In this document: positions 15,213-23,269 of the stretch, one piece after another
How the letters are laid out: each line of letters starts with the position of its first letter
Position numbering within the stretch: position 1 is the first letter of the stretch
Source: Mycolicibacterium vaccae NBRC 14118 = CIP 105934
GTDB lineage: Bacteria; Actinomycetota; Actinomycetes; Mycobacteriales; Mycobacteriaceae
NCBI RefSeq assembly: GCF_001552715.1
Contig: NZ_BCRS01000002.1
Location: 1 to 64,000, forward strand
Direction: 5' to 3'
Length of the DNA stretch: 64,000 nucleotides
The notes under the pieces: generated by a model
Database searches by the model: none
Seen by the model: the letters and a program-made list of their open reading frames with translations, nothing else
Told to the model about the DNA's origin: nothing
Program-made: the position numbers and the translations under genes

Positions 15213-17207
15213 GTGCACTCCTCGTTGCGTCCGCAGTTGATCGAACGTCCCACCGACCTGACCGCCGAGTGGCTGACCACCGTGCTCGGACAGGGCACCG
15301 TCGCCGGGTTCACCCTCGACCGCATCGGCACCGGCCAGATGAGTGAGTGCTACCGCGTCAACCTGACCTACGACGCCGAGGGCTCGGGCCCGGCCTCGGT
15401 GGTGCTCAAGGTGGCCGCGGCCGACGCCAGCAGCCGCCAGACCGGCCAGGCGATGGGTCTCTACGAACGCGAGGTCCGGTTCTACACCGACATCGCGCCG
15501 AGCCTGGGTGGACCCGTCGCGCCGTGCTATCACGGCGCCTACGATCCCCAGACCGGTGCGTTCGACCTTCTCCTCGGAGACGCCGCGCCGGCCCAGGTCG
15601 GCGACGAGATCCGCGGCGCCTCAATCGAACAGGCGAAGCTGGCGCTCACCCAGATCGCCCTCGTCCACGGCCGGGTGCTGGGCAGCGAGGCGTTGGAGGG
15701 CGCGGATTGGCTCAACCGCGAGTCGCCGGTCAACCAGGGGCTGATCAGCGCGCTGTACGCGGGCTATCTCGACCGGTACCAGGACCAACTGGCGCCGGAA
15801 CATCGGGACGTGTGCGACAGGTTCGTCGCGTCGTTCGACGCTTATATGGCCGCCGAGGCGGAGCCGGACCGGCCGCGCGGCCTCGTCCACGGCGACTTCC
15901 GGCTGGACAATCAGCTCTTCGGCCAGGACGGGGCGGACCGGCCGCTGACCGTGGTGGACTGGCAGACCGTGACCTGGGGGCCGGCGTTCACCGACGCGGC
16001 CTACTTCCTCGGGTGCGCGCTGCCCGTCGAGCAGCGGCGCGAGCACTACGACGCGCTGCTGGCCGACTACCACGCCGCTCTCGGCGCGTCGGGGGTCACG
16101 CTCGACGAGGTGCGCGAGGGGGTGCGCCGGCAGAGCTTCTTCGGCGTGCTGATGGCCATCGTGTCGCCGATGCTCGTCGAACGAACTGCGCGCGGCGACG
16201 AGATGTTCATGGCGATGATCGCGCGCAACTGTCAGCATGTCCTGGACACCGACGCGCTGGCGCTGCTGCCCGCACCGACCATCCCGGAACCGTTGCAGCC
16301 CAACGCCGACGACGAAGGCCGCCATTCCCCGAACGAAGACGCGCTGTGGAGCGAGAGCTGGTACTTCGACTTCGTGGACGCCGACCAGCAGATCGGAGGA
16401 TGGATCCGGTTGGGCCTGATCCCGAACGAGAACCACGCCTGGGTCAACGGTCTGCTCAGTGCGCCGGGCGCCCCGACCATCGCGCTGCTAGATTTCGACG
16501 CCCCACTTCCCGAGGACCACACCCGTGTCCGCGCCGACGGCATCGAGTTGGACATCGACGTGCCGGCGCCGCTGCGCACCTACCGGGTGGCGCTGCGGGG
16601 GCGGGGCGAGGCCCACGACGACCCCGCCGCGATCCTGCGCGGCGAGGCGGGCCGGCCCGTCGACGTGTCGATCGACCTCACCTGGACGACCGTCGGGCAG
16701 CCGTATCAGTACCGGATCTCACCGCGCTACGAAATCCCCTGCACCGTAACGGGAACCGTGGTCGCCGACGGGCGCACCCATGAGTTCACCGCGGTCCCGG
16801 GTCAACGCGACCACTCGTGGGCGGCGCGGGACTGGTGGAGCATGGACTGGGTGTGGACTGCGCTGCACCTCGACGACGGCACGCACCTGCACGGGGTGCA
16901 GCTCCTCATCCCCGGCACTCCACCGATCGGGATCGGCTACGCCCAGCGGGACGGCGACGGGCTCGTCGAGCTCACCGCGGTCACGGCGCGAACAACGTTC
17001 GCCGACAACGGGTTACCGGTCTCGGCTGAGGTCGATTACGAGCCGGCGGGCATCACCGCCGCCATCGACGTGCGCGGTCACGCTCCGGTGCTGCTGACGT
17101 CCTCGGACGGCCGGCTCAGCCAGTTCCCCCGCGCGTGGGGGACGGTCACGACTGCCGACGGCCGCACCGGGACCGGCTGGATCGAGTGGAACCGCAGCCA
17201 GGGCTGA
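15213..17207 (+). CDS. Two-domain protein: APH-type phosphotransferase plus C-terminal beta domain
   Basis: The 664-residue protein has an N-terminal aminoglycoside-phosphotransferase/ecdysteroid-kinase-like domain (about 1-350) with the Brenner motif LVHGDFRLDNQLF and the metal-binding VVDWQTVTWG. The C-terminal part (about 365-660) is a beta-rich domain with paired strands and a conserved RDHSWAARDWWSMDWVWTALHLDDGT block, as in mycobacterial proteins of the DUF7064/7065 type. It probably phosphorylates a small hydroxylated or lipid-like molecule; the second domain resembles lipocalin-like folds. The fusion is known in actinobacteria but the substrate is not. Confidence 0.7.
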   Translation: MHSSLRPQLIERPTDLTAEWLTTVLGQGTVAGFTLDRIGTGQMSECYRVNLTYDAEGSGPASVVLKVAAADASSRQTGQAMGLYEREVRFYTDIAPSLGGPVAPCYHGAYDPQTGAFDLLLGDAAPAQVGDEIRGASIEQAKLALTQIALVHGRVLGSEALEGADWLNRESPVNQGLISALYAGYLDRYQDQLAPEHRDVCDRFVASFDAYMAAEAEPDRPRGLVHGDFRLDNQLFGQDGADRPLTVVDWQTVTWGPAFTDAAYFLGCALPVEQRREHYDALLADYHAALGASGVTLDEVREGVRRQSFFGVLMAIVSPMLVERTARGDEMFMAMIARNCQHVLDTDALALLPAPTIPEPLQPNADDEGRHSPNEDALWSESWYFDFVDADQQIGGWIRLGLIPNENHAWVNGLLSAPGAPTIALLDFDAPLPEDHTRVRADGIELDIDVPAPLRTYRVALRGRGEAHDDPAAILRGEAGRPVDVSIDLTWTTVGQPYQYRISPRYEIPCTVTGTVVADGRTHEFTAVPGQRDHSWAARDWWSMDWVWTALHLDDGTHLHGVQLLIPGTPPIGIGYAQRDGDGLVELTAVTARTTFADNGLPVSAEVDYEPAGITAAIDVRGHAPVLLTSSDGRLSQFPRAWGTVTTADGRTGTGWIEWNRSQG

Positions 17208-17223
17208 GGTTTCCGGCGTTGCG

Positions 17224-17613
17224 CTAACCCGTGGTGCTCTGGATCTGCACCAGGTTGCCGCAGGTGTCGTCGAGCACCGCGGTCGTCACGGGTCCCATGT
17301 CGACGGGCTCCTGCGTGAACCGGACGCCGCGCTCGCGCAGCCGTGCGTATTCCGCCCGGACGTCGTCGACGACGAACGCGGTGTACGGGATTCCGTCGGC
17401 GACGAGCGCGTCCTTGAACGGCTTCACAGCAGGGTGAGCGTCGGGTTCGAGGACCAGTTCGGCGCCGTCGGGATCCTCCGGGGCAACGACGGTGATCCAT
17501 CTCGGCCCGCCCACCGGAACATCGTGTTTCTTCTCGAAGCCCAGCACCTCGGTGTAGAACCGCAGTGCCTTGTCCTGATCGTCGACGAAAATGCTCGCAT
17601 AGCTGATTCTCAT
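17224..17613 (-). CDS. VOC family (glyoxalase/bleomycin resistance-like) protein
   Basis: The 129-residue product is a single VOC domain: SYASIFVDDQDKALRFYTEVLGFEKKHDV at the start, WITVVAPED, then VDDVRAEYARLRERGVRFTQEP and LDDTCGNLVQIQ. VOC proteins are metal-dependent lyases, dioxygenases or drug-binding proteins. The ATG overlaps the stop of the ArsR gene (ATGA) and has GAGGAGGGG upstream, so it is translationally coupled to the regulator and is its likely target. Confidence 0.85.
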   Translation of the reverse strand: MRISYASIFVDDQDKALRFYTEVLGFEKKHDVPVGGPRWITVVAPEDPDGAELVLEPDAHPAVKPFKDALVADGIPYTAFVVDDVRAEYARLRERGVRFTQEPVDMGPVTTAVLDDTCGNLVQIQSTTG

Positions 17614-17903
17614 GGCGTCCCCTCCTCGGAGTCGGTGCGCTTCACCCACCGCTCGGCGATGTCGCGCAACGGTGCGACGTTGATGTGGTGGAACTTGTAG
17701 CGGCCGTCGCGACGGGTCGCGACCAGGCCCGCCGACTCCAGCACATCCAGGTGCTGGGACGTCGACTGGCGGGACGCGCTGATGCCGTGCTTGGTCGCCA
17801 GACGTGCGCAGATCTCGAAGAGTGTCTGGCCGTCCCGTTCGGTCAGCTCGTCGAGGATGGTGCGCCGCGTGGGGTCGGCCAAGGCCTTGAAGACGTCACC
17901 CAC
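17610..17903 (-). CDS. ArsR family transcriptional regulator
   Basis: The 97-residue winged-helix protein starts VGDVFKALADPTRRTILDELTERDGQTLFEICARL and has the recognition helix SRQSTSQHLDVLESAGLVATRRDGRYKFHH. No metal-binding cysteine motif (CxC) is seen, so it is probably not a metal sensor. The GTG at 17903 is preferred over the in-frame ATG at 17939 because TATTGT stands exactly six bases before it, and the longer frame would translate through the operator. It forms a two-gene operon with the VOC gene. Confidence 0.85.
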   Translation of the reverse strand: MGDVFKALADPTRRTILDELTERDGQTLFEICARLATKHGISASRQSTSQHLDVLESAGLVATRRDGRYKFHHINVAPLRDIAERWVKRTDSEEGTP

Positions 17904-17909
17904 AGCTCG

Positions 17910-17915
17910 ACAATA
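17910..17915 (-). promoter_or_regulatory. -10 hexamer of the arsR-VOC operon
   Basis: On the minus strand TATTGT is followed by six bases and the GTG at 17903, the leaderless layout. The operator palindrome abuts its upstream edge. Confidence 0.6.
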
Positions 17916-17933
17916 GGCAAGTAAGGGCTTGCC
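17916..17933. promoter_or_regulatory. Probable ArsR operator
   Basis: GGCAAG, six bases, CTTGCC is a perfect six-base inverted repeat directly next to the -10 hexamer, so a bound ArsR dimer would block RNA polymerase. Its location indicates autoregulation of the arsR-VOC pair. Confidence 0.6.
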
Positions 17934-17957
17934 TGTCAACGGGTCGGGGCGCGGTGG

Positions 17958-18365
17958 TCAGCCGTCGGTGTGGTTCCACGGGGTGTCGGCGACGGTCGAT
18001 GGGGCGGGCAGTCGCGACTCCGGCAGCGGCGGAACCGCTTTGAGCAGCGGATTGCGGTCCCGGAGGGCGCCCGAGGTCCGTCCGCGGCCCCAGCCGACCA
18101 TCTCCCGGTACCCGCCGAACAGGCCGGCGCGGGTGACCGTCGCGGCGTCGGCGTGCGGGCTTTCCGGCCCGACGGGGCCCGAGACGGGGGAGACGTAGAG
18201 CGCATCGACGGGGCAGTACGCCTCGCACATGAAGCAGGTCTGGCAGTCCGATTGCCGGGCGATCACCGGGATGCCGTCAACACCGCGGTCGAATACGTCG
18301 GTAGGGCAGACCTTGACACACACGTCGCACGCGATGCAGGCGGCGGCGTCGACGATCTCGATCAT
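17958..18365 (-). CDS. Ferredoxin-like protein with two [4Fe-4S] motifs (AprB-like)
   Basis: The 135-residue product has C10-x2-C13-x2-C16-x3-C20-P and C41-x2-C44-x2-C47-x3-C51-P, the two-cluster ferredoxin pattern, then an 80-residue extension without cysteines. Together with the flavoprotein encoded just upstream, it resembles the beta subunit of adenylylsulfate reductase and passes electrons to or from that flavoprotein. Its ATG overlaps the flavoprotein stop (ATGA), so the two are made together. It is the last gene of a five-gene operon. Confidence 0.8.
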   Translation of the reverse strand: MIEIVDAAACIACDVCVKVCPTDVFDRGVDGIPVIARQSDCQTCFMCEAYCPVDALYVSPVSGPVGPESPHADAATVTRAGLFGGYREMVGWGRGRTSGALRDRNPLLKAVPPLPESRLPAPSTVADTPWNHTDG

Positions 18366-19960
18366 GCCACCGCCTCCGCCGAGTCGAGTTGCGGCAGAAC
18401 CGGATCCGGCGCGGTCCAGACGTCGTCGAGCCCGCCGACCAGTATGCGGTGCGCGAATCGATGATCGGTGTCGGGCAGGTCCTCGCGGCGGTGCAGGCCG
18501 CGGGTCTCGGTGCGCGCGAGCGACGCCGCGGTGATCCACCGCGCCGTCGCGACCAATGCGACGGCCTGCCTGGTCTTGTACGCCTCGCGGGCCGGCACCG
18601 GCGCCAGCCCGCCGGCGATGTCCCGCCACACCTGCGCGAGCGCGTCGGCGGACTCGGTCAACCTGTCCTGCGCTTTGAGGTGACTGCGCATCGGCGGCAG
18701 CACGTGGGCCTGTGCGGCGCGCACCACCTCGTCGACGGTGGGCGCGTCGACCGGTCCGGGCCGCAGACCGACCGGTTCGGCCTCGGCGATCTCGGCTCCG
18801 GTGCGGCGACGGCTGAACTCCGCGGCGCCGCGCCCGGCGAAGGTTCCCGACGCGATCGCCCACGAACCGTTGTGACTGCCCCCGCCGCTGATCGCCCCGG
18901 TGATCAACTCCCGGGTGGCCGTATCGCCCGCGGCGAACAGACCCGGAACGGTGGTGGCACAGTCCGGTCCGGTGAGCCGGAGGCCGCCGGTGCCGCGCAC
19001 CGAGCCCTCGTAGACCATGCGGAGCGGGTAGGCCGTGACGAACGGATCGATGCCCGCCTTGTCCAACGGCAGGAAGTAGTTGGGCTGCGCGTCGCGCATC
19101 GTCTGACGGATGTGCTCGGGCGCCCGGTCCAGCCTGGCGAAGACGCGCTGCCCGCGGGCCAGCGCCCGCTGCGCATCCTTGCGTCCGGCCAGTCCGCGTT
19201 CGGTGGGGAAGGGCCGGCCGTGCTCGTCGTAGAAGCTGGCCCACTGCAGCATGCGTCCCTTGGTGTGGGTGCCCCACTCGGGTGCCAGCGCGTAGGCGGT
19301 GCAGAACTCCATGCCCGACAGCTGGGCACCGACCTCGGCGGCCATCAGGTATCCGTCGCCGGTGCCGACGTTGGTGCCGAACGACCCGGACAGGAACGCG
19401 GTCCCGCCCGTCGCGAGCACCACCGCGCCGGCGGTGACGCGCCACTGCCGTCCGCCGTCCTGGCGGGCAATTCCACGGGCTCCGTTGACGATTCCGTCGG
19501 TGTCGGTGGTGAGCGCGGTGGCGGGATGGTGATCGAGGATCTGCACGCCGCTGCGGTGGGCCTTGCGGCGCATCCGGCGCATGTACTCCGGGCCCTGCAG
19601 GCTGACCCGGAGTTGCCGGCCGTCGTCACCGACCGGGAACGGGTAGCCCCACTCGGCGAGTTGCTCGATGCGGTCCCATGACGCGGACAGCACCCGCGAC
19701 ATCCAGTCGGCATCGGTCAGACCTCCGGCGGCGGCCTCGCGTTCCCGCATGGACTCGTCGCGGCGCGGACCGGGTGGGATCAGCCACAGGTTGTTGCCGC
19801 CGGCGGCGGTCGCTCCGCTGGTTCCGCAGTAGCCCTTGTCCACCAGGGTGACTCGGCTGCCCGCTTCGGCGGCGGTGATCGCGGCCCAGGTGGCCGCCGG
19901 GCCGCCGCCGATCACCAGGACGTCGGTGACATGGATGTCGACGTCACCGGCTGCGGTCAT
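18362..19960 (-). CDS. FAD-dependent oxidoreductase, fumarate reductase/AprA-like flavoprotein
   Basis: The 532-residue protein has the N-terminal FAD motif VLVIGGGPAATWAAITAAEAG, the GTSGATAAGGNN segment, ATGGTAFLSGSFGTNVGTGDGYLMA in the capping region and GLFAAGDTA near the C-terminal FAD contact. This is the fumarate reductase/succinate dehydrogenase flavoprotein superfamily, closest in layout to adenylylsulfate reductase alpha. It partners with the ferredoxin that follows and starts 17 bases before the end of the ABC ATPase gene. The association with a sulfonate-type importer suggests a redox step on a sulfur or organic-acid substrate; this is inference. Confidence 0.75.
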   Translation of the reverse strand: MTAAGDVDIHVTDVLVIGGGPAATWAAITAAEAGSRVTLVDKGYCGTSGATAAGGNNLWLIPPGPRRDESMREREAAAGGLTDADWMSRVLSASWDRIEQLAEWGYPFPVGDDGRQLRVSLQGPEYMRRMRRKAHRSGVQILDHHPATALTTDTDGIVNGARGIARQDGGRQWRVTAGAVVLATGGTAFLSGSFGTNVGTGDGYLMAAEVGAQLSGMEFCTAYALAPEWGTHTKGRMLQWASFYDEHGRPFPTERGLAGRKDAQRALARGQRVFARLDRAPEHIRQTMRDAQPNYFLPLDKAGIDPFVTAYPLRMVYEGSVRGTGGLRLTGPDCATTVPGLFAAGDTATRELITGAISGGGSHNGSWAIASGTFAGRGAAEFSRRRTGAEIAEAEPVGLRPGPVDAPTVDEVVRAAQAHVLPPMRSHLKAQDRLTESADALAQVWRDIAGGLAPVPAREAYKTRQAVALVATARWITAASLARTETRGLHRREDLPDTDHRFAHRILVGGLDDVWTAPDPVLPQLDSAEAVA

Positions 19961-20681
19961 GCCCGACCTCCTCCTGCACGCCCAGTTCGGCCAGCAGCGC
20001 GCGGCGAAGCTCGTCGAAGCCGTCGTCGCCGCGGCTGCGCGGGAACGGCAGGTCCACCCGGCGGTCCAGCGAAACCTTGCCGTCGGAGAGCACGACCACC
20101 CGGTCGGCGAGCAGGATCGCCTCGTCGACGTCGTGGGTGACGTGCAGCACGGCCATGTGCCTGCGGGCCCACAGATCGTGCAGCAGACGGTACATCTTGA
20201 GCCGGGTCAGGGCGTCCAGCGCGCCGAAGGGTTCGTCGAGCAGCAGCAGGTCGGGTTCCCGCACCAGCGCGCGAGCAAGCGAAACGCGTTGGGCCTCACC
20301 GCCGGACAGCGACAGTGGCCAGGACCGCGCCTTGTCGGACAGCCCCACCTCATCGAGCGCGGCCTGCCCGCGCGCGGTCCTGCCCGGCGCGTCGGGGCCT
20401 GCGTCGGGCAGCGCGAAGGTGACGTTGGCCAGCGCGCGTCGCCAGGGCAGCAGACGCGGATTCTGGAAGACCACGGCCCTCGACCGCGGCACGATCACCG
20501 ACCCGTCGGCCTGGCCGTCGAGCCCGGCGAGGATGCGCAACAGCGTGCTCTTGCCCGAGCCGGAGCGGCCCAGCATCGCGACGAACTCGCCGTCGGCGAT
20601 GTCCAGATCGAGACCGTCGAGGACCTGCTGGGCGCCGAACGCCCGCCGCAGGTCGCGCACGGTGACCACCGAAGTGCTCAT
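19944..20681 (-). CDS. ABC transporter ATPase, nitrate/sulfonate/taurine type
   Basis: The 245-residue ATPase has Walker A GRSGSGKST, Q-loop VVFQNPRLLPW, signature LSGGEAQRVSLARAL and Walker B LLLLDEPFGALD, and the H-loop VLHVTHDVDEA. The NPRLLPW variant of the Q-loop region is characteristic of SsuB/TauB/NrtD-type ATPases. It energises the permease encoded just upstream, whose stop overlaps its ATG (ATGA). Its own 3' end overlaps the flavoprotein gene. Confidence 0.9.
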   Translation of the reverse strand: MSTSVVTVRDLRRAFGAQQVLDGLDLDIADGEFVAMLGRSGSGKSTLLRILAGLDGQADGSVIVPRSRAVVFQNPRLLPWRRALANVTFALPDAGPDAPGRTARGQAALDEVGLSDKARSWPLSLSGGEAQRVSLARALVREPDLLLLDEPFGALDALTRLKMYRLLHDLWARRHMAVLHVTHDVDEAILLADRVVVLSDGKVSLDRRVDLPFPRSRGDDGFDELRRALLAELGVQEEVGHDRSR

Positions 20682-21547
20682 GCCGTGGCCTCGAAACCGG
20701 CGAAGCCGTTGCGCCAGGACAGCAGCAACCGCTCCAGCAGTCGCACCAGCGCGTAAGAGGCCAGGCCGAGCACCGCGTAGATGACGATCACCAGCAGGGA
20801 CACGTCGAACTGCAGATTGGTCTGTGCGCGCGACATCAGGAAGCCGATGCCCTCGGTGGTGTTGATCATCTCGGCGAAGATCAGGCTGAGCCAGGCGCTG
20901 GACAGTCCGAGGCGAAGGCCGACAAGGAAATTCGGCATTGCGCCGGGCAGGATGACCTGGGTGATCAGCGTCGTGCGGCGAGCCTCGAGGGTCTGGGCCA
21001 TCTCCACCAGCTGTTGGTCCACGCCGCGGATCCCGGAATAGGTGTTGATGTAGATCGCGATCGCGACACCGAGGGTGATGAGGACGATCTTCGGTCCCTC
21101 ACCGATGCCCATCCAGATGATGAGCAGCGGGGTGAGCGCGAAGTTCGGGACCGCTTTGAGGATCTGCATGCTCCAGTCGAGCAGGTCCTCGCCGGTGCGG
21201 GTCAGCCCGGCGAACACCGCGAGCAGCACCCCGAGCGTGATTCCCAGCACCGTGCCGATCAGCACCCGGGTGGTCGAGGTGCCGATGTGCAGGGCGAGCT
21301 GGCCATCGGTCAGCAGGCGCCACGCGGTGACGGCCACATCCGACGGCGGCGGGAACAGATCTGTATTGAGCAGTCCGGTGCCCGAGCCGACGGTCCACGC
21401 GGCCAGGATCAGCACCGGGCTGACCATCCGGCGCACCGGGCGGGGGATTCGTGCCCAGATGCCGCGCCGGCGGCGGTGACCGGCGACGACGTCGATCAGT
21501 TGCGGTGCGGGCTTTCCCGGACGAACGGGTGCGGCGACAACGGTCAC
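20678..21547 (-). CDS. ABC transporter permease, sulfonate/nitrate/taurine type
   Basis: The 289-residue membrane protein has about six hydrophobic segments and the binding-protein-dependent transport EAA loop (EMAQTLEARRTTLITQVILPGAMPNFLVGLRLG). The C-terminal pattern FAEMINTTEGIGFLMSRAQ is typical of SsuC/TauC permeases. The GTG start overlaps the stop of the binding-protein gene (GTGA), so the much longer open frame upstream is not part of it. It forms the membrane channel of the importer with the ATPase and lipoprotein encoded on either side. Confidence 0.88.
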   Translation of the reverse strand: MTVVAAPVRPGKPAPQLIDVVAGHRRRRGIWARIPRPVRRMVSPVLILAAWTVGSGTGLLNTDLFPPPSDVAVTAWRLLTDGQLALHIGTSTTRVLIGTVLGITLGVLLAVFAGLTRTGEDLLDWSMQILKAVPNFALTPLLIIWMGIGEGPKIVLITLGVAIAIYINTYSGIRGVDQQLVEMAQTLEARRTTLITQVILPGAMPNFLVGLRLGLSSAWLSLIFAEMINTTEGIGFLMSRAQTNLQFDVSLLVIVIYAVLGLASYALVRLLERLLLSWRNGFAGFEATA

Positions 21548-22503
21548 GACTGCGCTCCGGCCCACTCGCGTACCGAGTACTGGCCTTCCAGGGAGCCGTC
21601 GGCCTCGAGGAAGTCGTAGGCGGCCTGAAGCTGGTCCACGCCCTGCGCCGGGAACGGGTCGGTGTTGAACTCGTCGGGCCGGGTCGACTCCTTGACGAAC
21701 GCGACGTCGGTGCCGTCGGTCTGCGCCACCCACTCGGCGTACTGGTCGAAGTTCTCCCGGATGTCCTTGTTGACCGCGGTGACGGCCTGGCGCCAGGCGT
21801 CGGCGAACTCGGGGTGCTCTTCGGTGAAGGTGGACAGCGCGATGTTCGTGCCGGTGCTGCCCAGACCGTGCCGGGACAGGCTGTCGATGATCGGGAAACC
21901 CTTGCTCTCCAGCTCGATGGCGCTGGCGCCGGTGACGACGGTGGCGTCGATCTGGCCCGAGCTCAGGCCGGCGATCGATTCGGGCGTCGGTACGTCGCGC
22001 ACCTGGATCTTGCCGTTCAGGCCCGCCGCGTCGATGAGCTGCTTGGCGGCCCGGTCGCGGATGGTGCCCTGTGGCGCGGTCACCGATTTGCCGACCAGCC
22101 CTTCGATGTCGGTCGGACCTCCCTTGGCGCCGACCAGCCACGCATCGCCGTTGATCGAGTCGAGGGTCAACAGAACGACTTTCGGGTCCTTGCCGCGGGC
22201 GCGCAGCGCCGGGTTGTCGCCGATGGCGGCGACGTCGACGGCACCGGCGAACAACGCCGAGGCCACATCGCTGCCGGACTGGAAGAAGGCGTACTCGATC
22301 TTGTCGACGCCGGCGTCCTTGAGTTGCTCGGCAAGGATGCCCTGCTTGTCGCCCCAACCCAGCGAGCCCGCCGGAGTGCCGGTCGGCGAGGTCGCGCCGA
22401 TGCGCAGCGTGTAGCCGTCTGCACCGTCATCGCCACTGCCACAGGCCACGGCCGAGCTCAGGACGGCAAGTGTCAGGGCGGTGCGCGCGAGGTGGCGGTA
22501 CAT
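21544..22503 (-). CDS. ABC transporter substrate-binding lipoprotein (SsuA/TauA-like)
   Basis: The 319-residue protein has a lipoprotein signal peptide (LTLAVLSSAVACGSG, cysteine 21) and the periplasmic-binding type II fold of aliphatic sulfonate/nitrate/thiamine-precursor binders, including FFQSGSDVASALFAGAVDVAAIGDNPAL and APQGTIRDRAAKQLI. It would sit outside the membrane and deliver an anionic solute to the permease. GGAGG lies seven bases before the ATG. It is the first gene of the operon that ends with the flavoprotein and ferredoxin. Confidence 0.85.
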   Translation of the reverse strand: MYRHLARTALTLAVLSSAVACGSGDDGADGYTLRIGATSPTGTPAGSLGWGDKQGILAEQLKDAGVDKIEYAFFQSGSDVASALFAGAVDVAAIGDNPALRARGKDPKVVLLTLDSINGDAWLVGAKGGPTDIEGLVGKSVTAPQGTIRDRAAKQLIDAAGLNGKIQVRDVPTPESIAGLSSGQIDATVVTGASAIELESKGFPIIDSLSRHGLGSTGTNIALSTFTEEHPEFADAWRQAVTAVNKDIRENFDQYAEWVAQTDGTDVAFVKESTRPDEFNTDPFPAQGVDQLQAAYDFLEADGSLEGQYSVREWAGAQS

Positions 22504-22592
22504 AAATGGGCCTCCGGGAAGGGGTTATCGCGTCAGGAACGCGGATCGACCCCAGTAGATGTCGAAGGGCCCGGGGGAAGCGACAGTTTGGC

Positions 22593-22979
22593 TCAGTCTG
22601 ACCGGAAAGCGCCGGTGTCGTAGGCGGCACGGGCACGTCGGATTTCGGGCAGGTGGGTCTCGGCCCACTCGAGCAGAGTGAGGATCGGCTGGCGAAGCGT
22701 CCTGCCCAGCGGCGTGATCCGGTACTCCACGGCCACCGGACGGGTGCTGACCAGTCTGCGTTCGACCACACCGTTGCGCTCCAACTTGCGCAGGGTCGCC
22801 GTCAGCGACTTCTGGGTGACCGCGGGGATGGCCCGACGCAGGTCGTTGAACCGGCGTGGCTGCTCGCAGAGCAGATTGAGCACGCTCAGCGACCACTTGT
22901 CGAGCACCTGGTCGAGCAGTTCGCGATGTGCGGTGGAGATCAGGAGGCCTCCGTCGAAGGCTTCCGCGGTATCGGTCAT
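22593..22979 (-). CDS. HxlR family transcriptional regulator
   Basis: The 128-residue winged-helix protein has the HxlR pattern: LLDQVLDKWSLSVLNLLCEQPRRFNDLRRAIPAVTQKSLTATLRKLERNGVVERR. It lies upstream of the sulfonate-type operon on the same strand with 89 bases between them, and is divergent from the truncated luciferase-like gene with only 23 bases between starts. It could regulate either side; the short divergent gap favours the SnoaL pair. Confidence 0.85.
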   Translation of the reverse strand: MTDTAEAFDGGLLISTAHRELLDQVLDKWSLSVLNLLCEQPRRFNDLRRAIPAVTQKSLTATLRKLERNGVVERRLVSTRPVAVEYRITPLGRTLRQPILTLLEWAETHLPEIRRARAAYDTGAFRSD

Positions 22980-23002
22980 GAAACCTCGTCAAAAAGGGAG
23001 AG

Positions 23003-23269
23003 ATGGATGCCGCCAGGGCACTCGCGTTCTACGAGACGATCCCGTCCTACGCCAGGGTGATCGAACGCGAAGGCGTCTACTCGGTCGCCGACCTGGCCGC
23101 TGTCGGCGACGCCGGAGTCATCCGACGCCATCTGCAGCGCTACTACGACGCGGGGGCCACCGACGTCGTCCTCAACCCCCTCGACCCGGCCACACTGCCC
23201 CAGGTGTGGGACATCGCCGGATCATTGACGAACGCCGCTGCACAGACGAATTCGAAGGAGACGCCGTGA
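23003..23269 (+). pseudogene. C-terminal fragment of an LLM-class (F420-type) oxidoreductase
   Basis: The 88-residue frame MDAARALAFYETIPSYARVIEREGV...AAVGDAGVIRRHLQRYYDAGATDVVLNPL matches only the last quarter of luciferase-like F420-dependent monooxygenases, including the GATDVVLNPL strand at the end of the barrel. The first 200 or so residues, with the flavin and substrate sites, are absent. Yet the start has AAAGGGAG in front and the stop overlaps the next gene (GTGA), so it is probably still transcribed and may act only to couple translation. Confidence 0.65.

Noticed and set aside
20678-22357. Extended 559-residue form of the ABC permease
   Set aside because: The upstream part is arginine-rich and overlaps the binding-protein gene; a GTG overlapping the upstream stop (GTGA) gives the normal permease length.
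22504-22592. Sulfur-responsive (SAM) riboswitch upstream of the sulfonate-type operon
   Set aside because: The 89-base gap is short and shows no SAM-riboswitch core that I can recognise; only the GGAGG ribosome site is clear.
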